Under the pieces are notes generated by a model. That model was not told the origin of the DNA, made no database searches, and saw nothing but the letters and a program-made list of their open reading frames with translations. From Agromyces lapidis (GTDB taxonomy: Bacteria; Actinomycetota; Actinomycetes; Actinomycetales; Microbacteriaceae), in assembly GCF_009749405.1 (NCBI RefSeq), contig NZ_WBIQ01000009.1, forward strand, positions 248,001 to 312,000: a DNA stretch of 64,000 nucleotides. The letters run 5' to 3'. A program made the position numbers and the translations under genes. Positions 37,282-47,650 of this stretch are shown piece after piece (within the stretch, counting starts at the first letter, position 1; the number at the start of each line of letters is the position of its first letter).

Positions 37282-37286
37282 ATCGC

Positions 37287-38756
37287 TCAGCTCACCGGGA
37301 TGAGCGTGTACTTGGTGTCGAGGTACTCGTGGATGCCCTCTGCGCCGCCCTCGCGGCCGATGCCCGACTGCTTGATGCCGCCGAAGGGGGCCGCCGCGTT
37401 CGAGACGAGGCCGGTGTTGAGGCCCATCATGCCCGTGGCGAGCTTCTCGATCATGCGCTGGCCGCGCGCCAGGTCCTGCGTGAAGACGTAGGAGACGAGG
37501 CCGTACTCGGTGTCGTTGGCGAGGCGCACCGCTTCGTCTTCGGTCGAGAAGGTGGTGATGCCGAGCACCGGACCGAAGATCTCCTCCTTGAGGAGTCGGG
37601 CGTCGGCCGAGACGTCGCCGAGCACCGTCGGCGCGTAGAACGTGCCCGCGCCGTCGATGACGGTGCCGCCGGTGAGGATCTTCGCGCCCTTGCCGACCGC
37701 GTCCTGCACGAGCTCGTCGGTCGTGGCGACCGCCTTGTCGTCGATCAGCGGGCCGATGTTGACGCCGTCCTCGGTGCCGCGGCCGACCGAGAAGCCGGCG
37801 ACGCGCTCGGCGACCCGCTTCGAGAACTCGGCGGCGACCGACTCGTGCACGATGAAGCGGTTGGCCGCGGTGCACGCCTGGCCGATGTTGCGGAACTTCG
37901 CGAGCATCGCGCCGTCGACCGCCTTGTCGAGGTCGGCGTCGCCGAACACGACGAACGGGGCGTTGCCGCCGAGCTCCATCGAGGTGCGCAGGATGCCGGT
38001 GGCCGCCTGCTTCATGAGGGCGCGGCCGACGCCGGTCGAGCCGGTGAAGCTGAGCTTGCGCAGGCGCGGGTCCTCGATGATCGGGCCCGAGACGGCCGAG
38101 GAGGTCGAGGTCGCGATGACGTTCACGACGCCCTTGGGCAGGCCCACCTCTTCGAGCAGCTGCACGAACGCGATCGTCGTGAGCGGCGTGAGTGCCGGGG
38201 GCTTGATGACGACGGTGCAGCCGGCCGCGAGCGCAGGGGCGATCTTGCGGGTCGCCATCGCGAGCGGGAAGTTCCACGGGGTGATGAAGAACGAGGGGCC
38301 GACGGGGCGCTGCGAGACGACCATGTGGCCGGTGCCCTCGGGGTTCAGGCCGTAGCGGCCCGAGATGCGCACGGCCTCCTCGCTGAACCAGCGCAGGAAC
38401 TCGCCGCCGTAGGCGACCTCGCCGCGCGCCTCGGCGAGGGGCTTGCCCATCTCGAGGGTCATGAGGAGCGCGAACTCCTCCTTGCGCTCCTGCAGCAGGT
38501 CGAAGGCGCGGCGCAGCAGCTCGCCGCGGACGCGGGGGGCGGTGGCCGCCCACTCGTCCTGCGCGGCGACGGCCGCGTCGAGGGCCTTGAGGCCGTCGGC
38601 CACCGAGGCGTCGGCGATCTCCTTGATGGTGTCGCCCGTGGCGGGGTCGACGACGGCGAGGGTCTTGCCGCCCTCGGCCGGCACCCATTCGCCGGCGATG
38701 AAGAGGCCGGTCTCGACCTTGTCGAGCACCGAGGCTTCCAGCGTTGCGTTCGTCAT
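37287..38756 (-). CDS. gabD: NAD(P)-dependent succinate-semialdehyde (or aminobutyraldehyde) dehydrogenase
   Basis: A 489-residue aldehyde dehydrogenase. The cofactor motif FITPWNFPLAMATRKIAPALAAG, the catalytic Glu in MELGGNAPF (about 260), the catalytic Cys in IGQACTAANR (about 295) and EEIFGPV are intact, with GabD-like sequence throughout. It most likely oxidises succinate semialdehyde made by the GABA transaminase upstream, and may also oxidise the 4-aminobutyraldehyde from the amine oxidase. Flanked by two hairpin terminators (38818-38855 and 37241-37281), so it appears to be transcribed alone. Confidence 0.88.
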   Translation of the reverse strand: MTNATLEASVLDKVETGLFIAGEWVPAEGGKTLAVVDPATGDTIKEIADASVADGLKALDAAVAAQDEWAATAPRVRGELLRRAFDLLQERKEEFALLMTLEMGKPLAEARGEVAYGGEFLRWFSEEAVRISGRYGLNPEGTGHMVVSQRPVGPSFFITPWNFPLAMATRKIAPALAAGCTVVIKPPALTPLTTIAFVQLLEEVGLPKGVVNVIATSTSSAVSGPIIEDPRLRKLSFTGSTGVGRALMKQAATGILRTSMELGGNAPFVVFGDADLDKAVDGAMLAKFRNIGQACTAANRFIVHESVAAEFSKRVAERVAGFSVGRGTEDGVNIGPLIDDKAVATTDELVQDAVGKGAKILTGGTVIDGAGTFYAPTVLGDVSADARLLKEEIFGPVLGITTFSTEDEAVRLANDTEYGLVSYVFTQDLARGQRMIEKLATGMMGLNTGLVSNAAAPFGGIKQSGIGREGGAEGIHEYLDTKYTLIPVS

Positions 38757-38817
38757 GTGTGACTTCCCGTTCGATGATTCGTGCAGTTCGTGCAGTGTGC
38801 TGCGGGTGCGGATGTCT

Positions 38818-38855
38818 CCGAGTCGCCCGCTTCCGTGCGAAGACGGGCGACTCGG
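38818..38855 (-). terminator. hairpin downstream of the glutamate-type dehydrogenase
   Basis: CCGAGTCGCCCG (38818-38829) pairs perfectly with CGGGCGACTCGG (38844-38855), 14-base loop, 16 bp after the minus-strand stop. No clear T-tract, so it may be a Rho-assisted terminator or a transcript-end stabiliser. Confidence 0.7.
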
Positions 38856-38871
38856 GGAGGAAGGTGTCGGG

Positions 38872-40142
<1,271 letters not shown>

Positions 40143-40146
<4 letters not shown>

Positions 40147-41504
40147 GCCTGCTTGAGACCCTCTGCGATCACGCCGAGGCCCTCGATGAGGAGCTCGTCG
40201 GAGATGGTGAGCGGCGGCAGGAAGCGGATCACGTTGCCGTAGGTGCCGCACGTGAGCAGGATGACGCCCTGCTCGTGGGCGAACTTCGCGACCGCGTTCG
40301 TGAGCGCGGCGTCGGGAGCACCGGTGGCGGGGTCGACGAGCTCGATCGCGACCATGGCGCCGCGACCGCGGACGTCGCCGATGCGGGGGTCGGCCGTGCG
40401 CAGCGCGTTGAGGCGCCCGATGAGCACCGAGCCGATCTCCTTCGCGCGCTCGACGAGGCCGTCCTGCTCGTAGGTCTCGATCGTCGCGAGCGCGGCGGCG
40501 CAGGCGAGGGGCGAGCCCGCGTAGGTGCCGCCGAGGCCGCCGGCCATGGCGGAGTCCATGATCTCGGCGCGACCGGTGACGGCCGACAGCGGCAGGCCGC
40601 CGGCGATGCCCTTGGCGGTGACGATGACATCGGGAACGATGCCCTCGTGCTCGCTCGCGAACCAGGCGCCCGTGCGGGCGAAGCCGGTCTGCACCTCGTC
40701 GGCGATGAAGACGACGCCGTTCTTGTTCGCCCACTCGACGAGCGCGGCGAGGAACCCGGTGGCGGGCACGATGAAGCCGCCCTCGCCCTGGATGGGCTCG
40801 ATGATGATCGCGGCGAGGTTCTCGACGCCGACCTGCTTCTCGATCTGGAGGATCGCGCGGGCCGCGGCCTCACGGCCGTCGAGGCCGCCGTCGCGGAACG
40901 GGTAGCTGAGGGGGGCGCGGTACACCTCGGGGGCGAACGGGCCGAAGCCGCTCTTGTACGGGATGTTCTTCGCGGTGAGCCCCATGGTGAGGTTCGTGCG
41001 GCCGTGGTAGGCGTGGTCGAACGCGACGACGGCCTGCTTCTTCGTGTAGTGACGGGCGATCTTGATCGCGTTCTCGACGGCCTCGGCGCCCGAGTTGAAC
41101 AGGGCCGAGCGCTTCTCGTGGTCGCCGGGGGTGAGCTCGTTGAGCTTCTCGGCGACGGCGACGTAGCCCTCGTACGGCGAGACGGTGAAGCAGGTGTGGG
41201 TGAAGGCGTTCAGCTGCGCCGCGACGGCGTCGACGACGCGCGGGGCCGAGTTGCCGACACCGGTGACGGCGATGCCCGAGCCGAGGTCGATGAGCGAGTT
41301 GCCGTCGGCGTCGACGACGACGCCGCCGCCTGCGGCGACGACCGAGATGGGCAGGGTGTGGCCGACGCCGGCCGCGACGGCCTGCGCCTTGCGGGCGATG
41401 AGCTCCTGCGAGCGGGGGCCGGGGATGGCCGTGACGAGACGGCGCTCCTGGGCGAGTGCGGGGCCGCCGGGGGTGGTGGTGGCCGGGGTGTCGACGAGGG
41501 TCAT
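40143..41504 (-). CDS. gabT: 4-aminobutyrate-2-oxoglutarate transaminase
   Basis: A 453-residue class III PLP transaminase converting GABA and 2-oxoglutarate to succinate semialdehyde and glutamate. Motifs include NSGAEAVENAIKIARHYTKK, AFDHAYHGRTNLTMGLT, the cofactor Asp in VVFIADEVQTGFARTG and the PLP lysine in VTAKGIAGGLPLSAV (about 303). I chose the ATG at 41504, since reading upstream to 41630 crosses an inverted repeat with no homology. It leads a two-gene operon with the glutamate dehydrogenase. A GTGTACAC palindrome lies 78 bp upstream. Confidence 0.93.
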
Positions 41505-41582
41505 GGCTGCTCCGATGCAATGTGACGACGGTGGCTGATGCGTCGATGGTAGGTCGGGCGGCACGGATGCCTCGGCGCCCGC

Positions 41583-41590
41583 GTGTACAC
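41583..41590. promoter_or_regulatory. GTGTACAC palindrome upstream of gabT
   Basis: An 8-bp palindrome with flank CGC-GTGTACAC-GA, 78 bp before gabT on the minus strand. The same 8-mer occurs twice upstream of the pucR-type gene near 59.1 kb, suggesting a shared regulator. Confidence 0.4.
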
Positions 41591-41626
41591 GAAGCATCCA
41601 CTTCTTGGACGCTGCGTACAACGCGA

Positions 41627-41708
41627 ACACCCGGCTTCTGCAGGAGAAATGACGCGAGACGCCGTGTCAGGCGACCATCGTGACGAATTTCCTGCAGAAG
41701 CCGGGTGT
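41627..41708. repeat. 19-bp inverted repeat between the ABC permease and gabT
   Basis: ACACCCGGCTTCTGCAGGA (41627-41645) is the exact reverse complement of 41690-41708, with 44 bases between; pairing extends inward after a two-base bulge. The 3' arm lies 15 bp past the minus-strand permease stop. It could be a long-loop terminator or a remnant of a palindromic element. Confidence 0.85.
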
Positions 41709-41722
41709 CGGGCCAGAGGGTC

Positions 41723-43612
41723 TCAGCGACCGGCGAGCTCCCGTTGCTCTTCGAGCTCCTGCGCCGCGACCGCGCGCGTCGCGGGGGCGGGCGGCTCGTT
41801 CGACGGCGCCGCCGTCCGCGCACCGAGCCCCGGGATCGCCGAGCGACGACGAGCCCGGCCGATCGCGCGCAGCGACACCGCCCACTGCAGCCCGTAGCCG
41901 ATGAGGAACACCAGCAGGGTGAAGATGAGCGCCATCGCCGCTCCCTGGTCGGGCTGGTAGAGCTGTGCCGAACGCGGGCTGATCATCGCGTACATGTACA
42001 CCGACAACGGCCGCGACTCGGGCGTCGCGAGAAACGCCGGCAGTGTGAACTCGTTCGTGCCGAGGATGAACATCTGGATCCACACCGCGAAAACCGTCGG
42101 CATGAGCAGCGGCGTCACGATGCGACGGAAGCCCTCGAGGGGGCTCGCGCCGCTCACGACCGCCGCCTCCTCGAGCTCCTTGCGGATCTGCAGCGTCGCG
42201 CTGTAGCTCGAGCGGTACGCGATCGACACCCGGTACGAGTACGCGATCACGAGCGCCGCGATCGTGCCGGCGAGCGGGATCACCGGGTTGATCACGAGGA
42301 AGGTGAGGAACATCGCGAAGCCCGCGATGACCGCGGGGATCGCGACCGAGGAGGAGGCGAAGAGATCCATGGCCCTTGCGCCCGGGGTGCGTCGACCGCG
42401 CGCGATGCCGTAGGCGAGCACCGTCGCCGCGACGCACGCGATCGTCGCGCTGGCGGCCGCGATGAGGAGCGTCCGCCCGAGCGACGCCCAGAACTCGCCG
42501 TCGGCGAGCACCTCGCCGAAGGCGGTGAAGTGCGTCTGCGTGGCGAGCGCCTCGAACGAGAACGCGATCGGGTACGGCGTGATCGCCGACCAGAGCAGGG
42601 CGAACATCGGTAGGACGGCGGTGAGCAGCACGAAGACGAAGATGGCGAGGAGCACCGGCGCCTTCCAGCCGCCGAGCTTCATGGTCGTCGGCCGGAACCC
42701 CTTGCCCGAGATCGAGGCGCGGCGCTCCGCGCTACGGGTCGCCCGGAGGTAGATCACGAAGGCGATCGTCGTGATCACGAGGAACACGCAGCCCCACGCC
42801 GCGGCGAGCCCGTACTGCGGCAGTTCGCCGGCGCCCGCGCTGATGAGGTTCCAGAGCTTCAGGGCGAAGATGTCCTTGCCCGCCTCCTGGCCGAACAGCA
42901 GCGGGATCTCGAGGCTGCCGAGGCCGAGGATGCCGGTGAGCACGGCGACGCCGAGGAGGCCCGGCCAGAGCATCGGCAGGGTCACCCGTCGCAGGGTCTG
43001 CCCCCACGACGCGCCCGACACCCGTGCCGACTCCTCGAGCGAGCCGTCCATCGAGGTGAGGATCGGCACGATCATGAGGAACGGGAACGTCACGTTCGTG
43101 AGCGACTGCACGACCGTCATCGTCGCGAACGAGTAGGGGTCGATGACGAGGTCGCCGGGTAGCAGCCGCAGCAGCTGGTTCAGCACGCCCGACTCGGGCG
43201 AGAGCATGAGCTGGTACGCCTGCGCCTTGACGATGGGCGGGATGATGAACGGCACCACGACGAGCACCGAGATCACCCGCCTGAACGGGATGTCGGTGCG
43301 CACCGTGACCCACGCGAGGCCGAAGGCGAGCAGCAGCGAGATGATCGTCGAACCGCCGACGAAGACGGCGGTCGAGCCGAGCACCGACCAGAAGTCCTCG
43401 CGCAGCTCCCAGAGGGTGACGAAGTTGTCGACCGACCACTTCGCGCTCGACACGCCGAACGGCAGGAACGGACCACGGAACGCCGTGATGACCTGCACGG
43501 CGAGCGGGATCGCGAGGAGGAGGGTGATCACCGCTCCTGCGACGATCGTCGCGATCTTCATTCCGGTCGGCCGGGTTCGCCCGGCCGTCGTGGTCCGTCC
43601 TGCCGTCGACAT
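41723..43612 (-). CDS. ABC transporter permease, fused two-domain (iron/thiamine/phosphonate type)
   Basis: A 629-residue inner-membrane protein with about 12 helices and two BPD_transp_1 domains. The EAA coupling loops are visible in both halves: EESARVSGASWGQTLRRVTLPML (about residue 205) and EEAAVVSGASPLEGFRRIVTPLL (about 500). Fused permeases of this kind serve AfuB/FbpB, ThiP and phosphonate importers. It lies four bases after the binding-protein gene, with the ATPase upstream. Substrate unknown; see the binding protein. Confidence 0.92.
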   Translation of the reverse strand: MSTAGRTTTAGRTRPTGMKIATIVAGAVITLLLAIPLAVQVITAFRGPFLPFGVSSAKWSVDNFVTLWELREDFWSVLGSTAVFVGGSTIISLLLAFGLAWVTVRTDIPFRRVISVLVVVPFIIPPIVKAQAYQLMLSPESGVLNQLLRLLPGDLVIDPYSFATMTVVQSLTNVTFPFLMIVPILTSMDGSLEESARVSGASWGQTLRRVTLPMLWPGLLGVAVLTGILGLGSLEIPLLFGQEAGKDIFALKLWNLISAGAGELPQYGLAAAWGCVFLVITTIAFVIYLRATRSAERRASISGKGFRPTTMKLGGWKAPVLLAIFVFVLLTAVLPMFALLWSAITPYPIAFSFEALATQTHFTAFGEVLADGEFWASLGRTLLIAAASATIACVAATVLAYGIARGRRTPGARAMDLFASSSVAIPAVIAGFAMFLTFLVINPVIPLAGTIAALVIAYSYRVSIAYRSSYSATLQIRKELEEAAVVSGASPLEGFRRIVTPLLMPTVFAVWIQMFILGTNEFTLPAFLATPESRPLSVYMYAMISPRSAQLYQPDQGAAMALIFTLLVFLIGYGLQWAVSLRAIGRARRRSAIPGLGARTAAPSNEPPAPATRAVAAQELEEQRELAGR

Positions 43613-43616
43613 GCGG

Positions 43617-44783
43617 TTATCCGTTCAGTGCCGCGTCGGCGGCGTTGATCATCGCGATCCAGTCGTCGCGGTTCTCGGGCGACTCGATGTTCGTCGTGCC
43701 CTCGAGGCCCGCGAGCAGCGCGTCGGCGTTCGTCTTCATGAGGCCGGTCGCCTCGTCGAACACCGAGGTCGGCAGCCCCGCGTACGGCACCTGCGTGGTC
43801 GAGAACTGCTCGTCGGTCATGCGGAGGTTGAGCCACTCGGGGTTGAAGGCGTTCCAGAGCACCCACAGCATGCCGCCGGCCTGGTTCTTCGCGTCGACGT
43901 TCACGCCCGAGAACTGCGCGAACACCGGGCCGTTCTCGTACGGCTGCACCGTGAGGCTCGGGTTCGGGTTGAACAGGGTCTGGCCGAGCGCGATCGGCAC
44001 GTCGCCGTTCGAGAGCGGCGAGTCCTGGTCCTCGAGCACCTGGAGAGTGCCCGACGACTTCAGCTGGCCGATGAGGTCGACCATCGCGTCTTCGCCGTCG
44101 GCCATGCCGACGCCCGAGAACACGTTCGCGTTGTAGCTCGCGACCGAGACCTTGCCCGTGTACTCGGGGGCGAGCAGTCCGTCGAGCGTCGCGGGGGCTT
44201 CGATCTCGTCGGTGTTCACCTGCATGAGCGAGCCGTTGACACTGTCGGGCAGCATGCCGGGCGAACCGAGGGTGAGGAACTCCTCTGGCACGCCGAACTT
44301 CGTCCACTCGACGTCGGCCCAGTAGCCCTCGTCGGTCATCGCGGCCGAGGAGACGATCGAGCCCGAGATCACGTCGGTGTTGCGGGCCCCGGTGGCCTTG
44401 GCCGAGATGATCGCTGACGACAGGTTGTAGGTGAGCCCCTGGGTCTCGATCTTCAGGTCGGGGTAGCTCTTGTTGAACTCGGCGATGACCTCGGGCGAGA
44501 GCTCGTACCAGTCCCAGATCACGAGGCGACCGCCGTCGGTCTCCTTGGCCTGTTCGTAGAGGGCGTCCATCTGCTCGTCGATCGCAGGCCAGATGTCCTC
44601 GTAGAAGTTCTCGCAGCGGGTCACGGGGCCGACCTCGACGGCCTCGCAGGCGCCGGCCTGCGCTGCGTCACCGGACGGTTCGACGGCCTGCGGGGTCGAC
44701 GACGGGGTGCTGCACGAGCTGAGCAGCAGCATGCCGGTCGCGGCGAGCGCGATGAGGCCGCTGCGGGCTGTGGGTGTCTTCAT
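43617..44783 (-). CDS. ABC transporter substrate-binding lipoprotein
   Basis: A 388-residue extracellular solute-binding protein. Residues 1-24 form a lipoprotein signal with lipobox LLSSC (Cys at about 24). Mature sequence resembles the PotD/FbpA-like family (RLVIWDWYELSPEVIAEFNKSYPDLKIE, about 95-122). Two further cysteines (GACEAVEVGPVTRCENF) may form a disulfide. The Tyr cluster typical of ferric-ion ligands is not evident, so an organic anion, amine or aromatic compound is as likely as iron. Followed by the permease. Confidence 0.9.
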   Translation of the reverse strand: MKTPTARSGLIALAATGMLLLSSCSTPSSTPQAVEPSGDAAQAGACEAVEVGPVTRCENFYEDIWPAIDEQMDALYEQAKETDGGRLVIWDWYELSPEVIAEFNKSYPDLKIETQGLTYNLSSAIISAKATGARNTDVISGSIVSSAAMTDEGYWADVEWTKFGVPEEFLTLGSPGMLPDSVNGSLMQVNTDEIEAPATLDGLLAPEYTGKVSVASYNANVFSGVGMADGEDAMVDLIGQLKSSGTLQVLEDQDSPLSNGDVPIALGQTLFNPNPSLTVQPYENGPVFAQFSGVNVDAKNQAGGMLWVLWNAFNPEWLNLRMTDEQFSTTQVPYAGLPTSVFDEATGLMKTNADALLAGLEGTTNIESPENRDDWIAMINAADAALNG

Positions 44784-44889
44784 GATCCTGGTGTCCTCTC
44801 TGACGTGGATCTCTGGGTGGGACGGTGCGGGTGGAGCGGGGACGGTGCGATGGAGCGGGTGGAGCGACCTTTCCTGCGCGATGGGGTGG

Positions 44890-46017
44890 CTAGCCCGCGA
44901 GCACGCGGCAGGCGTGCGGCGCGAGTTCGAGCACGATCTCGCTGCCGTTCGCGGGCGAGTCGAGGGGGGCGCCGCGGGCGACGATCGTGCCGACGACGGT
45001 CTCGCCGGCGAGGATCTGGGCTTCGTACTCGACGATCTCGCCGAGGAACTCGACCCGCACGACGCGGGCGGGCAGCAGGTTCGGGCGGTCGGGCGCCGTC
45101 TCGTGCCAGCGCACGCTCTCGGGGCGGAAGGTGACGGTGACCTCGTCGCCGATTCCGACCCCGTCGGGGCACGGGGTCGCGAGGCGCGTGCCGAAGGCCT
45201 CGACGAGCACCTCGCCCGCGCCGCCGCGCTCGCGCACGACCGCGGGGATCATGTTGACCCGGCCCACGAAGTCGGCGACGAAGCGGTCGGCCGGCCGGTA
45301 GTAGAGGTCGCGGGGCGCCGCCTCCTGCACGATGCGACCCTGGTTCATCACGGCGACGCGGTCCGACATCGAGAGCGCCTCCGACTGGTCGTGCGTGACG
45401 TAGAGCGCCGTGATGCCGAGCCGCTGCTGAAGGCTGCGCAGCTCGTTGCGCATCGTGTCGCGGAGCTTCGCGTCGAGGTTCGAGAGCGGCTCGTCGAGCA
45501 GCAGCAGCCGGGGCCGGTGCGCGAGCGCCCTGGCGAGGGCGAGCCGTTGCTGCTGGCCGCCCGAGAGCGCGGTGGCCGGCCGGTTCGCGTAGGCGTCGAG
45601 CTGCACGAGCTCGAGCGCCTCCATGGCCCGGGCCCGCGCCTCCTTCTTCGGAAGCTTGCCGCTCGACACCTGCAGGGGGAACACGGCGTTGGCGAAGACC
45701 GTCATGTGCGGCCAGATCGCGTAGTTCTGGAACACCATGCCGACGTCGCGCTTGTCGGGCGGCATGTGCTCGGTGCCGGTCGAGAGCACCTTGTCGTCGA
45801 GCGTGATCCGCCCCCCGTTGCTCGTCTCGAGGCCGGCGACGCAGCGGAGCGTCGTGGTCTTGCCGCACCCTGAGGGCCCGAGGAGCGAGGTGAAGGTGCC
45901 CGGCTCGATGGTGAAGCTGACGCCCTTCACCACGGGCACCGCGCCGCCGTCGAGCTCGTACTGCTTCTCGAGGCCGTCGACGACGAGGCGGCCGCCTCCG
46001 TGTGCTGCAGTAGTCAT
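44890..46017 (-). CDS. ABC transporter ATP-binding protein with TOBE domain
   Basis: A 375-residue importer ATPase. Walker A GPSGCGKTTTLR (about residues 43-54), Q-loop VFQNYAIWPHM, signature ALSGGQQQRLALARAL, Walker B LLLLDEPLSNLD and the H-loop VTHDQSEAL are intact, with a TOBE-like C-terminal domain from about 285 (VTVTFRPESVRW). ATG at 46017 has AAGGAG seven bases upstream. First of the ATPase, binding-protein, permease set; the following gap of 106 bp holds GACGGTGCG repeats. Confidence 0.93.
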   Translation of the reverse strand: MTTAAHGGGRLVVDGLEKQYELDGGAVPVVKGVSFTIEPGTFTSLLGPSGCGKTTTLRCVAGLETSNGGRITLDDKVLSTGTEHMPPDKRDVGMVFQNYAIWPHMTVFANAVFPLQVSSGKLPKKEARARAMEALELVQLDAYANRPATALSGGQQQRLALARALAHRPRLLLLDEPLSNLDAKLRDTMRNELRSLQQRLGITALYVTHDQSEALSMSDRVAVMNQGRIVQEAAPRDLYYRPADRFVADFVGRVNMIPAVVRERGGAGEVLVEAFGTRLATPCPDGVGIGDEVTVTFRPESVRWHETAPDRPNLLPARVVRVEFLGEIVEYEAQILAGETVVGTIVARGAPLDSPANGSEIVLELAPHACRVLAG

Positions 46018-46096
46018 GCGTCCACTCCTTGGCGATTTCTGTATTCTGGATCCGATTGAAGGGCGAGGATGCCCCGCCGGGATCGGGCCGCGGGCA

Positions 46097-47608
46097 TCAG
46101 CGCGGGCCCGCCTGCGTCGGCGCCTCGGCGCGGGGGTCCGCCGCGGCCGGGGCGCCCCAGCCGACCGTGACCTTCGGCTTGGCGAAGAAGAGCACCACGA
46201 GCGCGCAGAGCGCGAACGCGCCGACCGCCAGCCACAGCGACTGGGCCATCGCCGTCGAGAACCCGCCGACCGCAGCCTCGGGCAGCGCTCCGACCGCCCC
46301 GGGTGCGAGCTGCTCGGCGCCGGCGCCCGGCAGCTGCGCGGCGAGGGTGAACCCCATGAGCGCGGCGATCGCCGCCGAGCCGAGCACCGAACCGAGCTGG
46401 CGGGTCATCGTGTAGACGCCCGAGCCGGCGCCGGCCTGCGCCCGCGGCAGGTTGCGCGTCGCGGTCGAGGCGAGCGGTGCGAAGACGCCCGAGATGCCGA
46501 ACCCGAGCAGCGCCGAGGGAAGGAGCAGCAGCCAGTACGGGACATCCGGCCCGATGAGCACGCTGTACCAGGCGAGCGCGAGCGCCGAGAGCGACAGCCC
46601 GGCGAGCGCGACCCACTTCGGGTCGATCCGGTCGCTGAACCGGCCGACGAGGGGGGCGAGCACGCCCGAGATGACCGCCATCGGCACGAGCATGAGCGCC
46701 GCCTGCGTCGGCGTGAGCCCGCGCCCCACCTGGAAGTAGAACGCGAGGGGCAGCGGCATCGCCGTCATCGCGACGCCGACGAGCGAGATCGCGACGTTCG
46801 ACAGCGAGAAGTTGCGGTCGCGGAAGAGCCCGAGCGGCAGCAGCGGCTCAGCCTTGTTGAACGCCTGCCAGACGACGAAGCCCGCGAGCACGACCAGGCC
46901 CGCGACGATGAGCCCCCAGACCGTGATCGGTCCGACGATCACGCCCCAGTCGTACGTCCCGCCCTCCTGGATCCCGAAGACCAGGAGGAACATGCCGATG
47001 GCGCTCAACGCGACGCCGAGCCAGTCGAAGCGGTGCGCGTGCGTCTCGAGGTCGGGAACGAGTCGCCACGCCGCGACGAACGCGACGACGCCGACCGGGA
47101 GGTTCACGAAGAACACCCACTGCCAGCCGAGCGAGTCGACGAGCACGCCGCCGAGGATCGGACCGACGAGCGTCGCGACTCCGGCAACCGAGCCCCAGAG
47201 CCCCATCGCGGCACCGCGCTGGGTCGGCGGGAAGACGCGGGTGATGACCGCCATCGTCTGCGGGGTCATCAGCGCGGCGCCGAGCCCCTGCACTGCGCGT
47301 GCCGCGATGAGCGTCGTGATGTCACCGGAGAGTCCGCACCAGAGCGAGGCCAGCGTGAACACCACGAGCCCGACGAGGTAGACCCGCTTCGGGCCGAAGC
47401 GGTCGCCCAGCCGGCCCGTGATGAGCAGCGGCACCGCATACGCGAGCAGGTACGCGCTCGTCACCCAGATCACCGCGGTGAGGTCGGTGTCGAGGTCGGC
47501 GAGGATCGCCGGGTTCGCGATCGACACGATCGTCGTGTCGACGAGGATCATGAAGAACCCGATGACGAGCGCCCAGAGGGCGGGCCACGGTCTGGCGGTC
47601 TGGTTCAT
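46097..47608 (-). CDS. MFS multidrug exporter, DHA2 (EmrB/QacA) type
   Basis: A 503-residue transporter with about 14 helices. TM1 reads FFMILVDTTIVSIANPAI (DHA2 type), motif A GRLGDRFGPKRVYL is at about residue 64, and GPILGGVLVDSLGWQWVFFVNLPVG is the motif C region. It lies 79 bp upstream of the ABC ATPase on the same strand. Substrate unknown; the setting beside an importer and an aromatic-catabolic operon suggests export of a toxic intermediate or analogue. Confidence 0.92.
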   Translation of the reverse strand: MNQTARPWPALWALVIGFFMILVDTTIVSIANPAILADLDTDLTAVIWVTSAYLLAYAVPLLITGRLGDRFGPKRVYLVGLVVFTLASLWCGLSGDITTLIAARAVQGLGAALMTPQTMAVITRVFPPTQRGAAMGLWGSVAGVATLVGPILGGVLVDSLGWQWVFFVNLPVGVVAFVAAWRLVPDLETHAHRFDWLGVALSAIGMFLLVFGIQEGGTYDWGVIVGPITVWGLIVAGLVVLAGFVVWQAFNKAEPLLPLGLFRDRNFSLSNVAISLVGVAMTAMPLPLAFYFQVGRGLTPTQAALMLVPMAVISGVLAPLVGRFSDRIDPKWVALAGLSLSALALAWYSVLIGPDVPYWLLLLPSALLGFGISGVFAPLASTATRNLPRAQAGAGSGVYTMTRQLGSVLGSAAIAALMGFTLAAQLPGAGAEQLAPGAVGALPEAAVGGFSTAMAQSLWLAVGAFALCALVVLFFAKPKVTVGWGAPAAADPRAEAPTQAGPR

Positions 47609-47650
47609 GGTCGGCTTTCGCAGGGGGAGGTCACGGGCCGGGGGTGCGGT

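Noticed and set aside
41645..41689. Insertion sequence between the paired 19-bp arms
   Set aside because: Only 44 bp between arms, no transposase and no target-site duplication that I can see.
44800..44885. Short GACGGTGCG/TGGAGCGGG repeats downstream of the ABC ATPase gene
   Set aside because: Two to three imperfect copies in a GC-rich leader; not enough to call an element.
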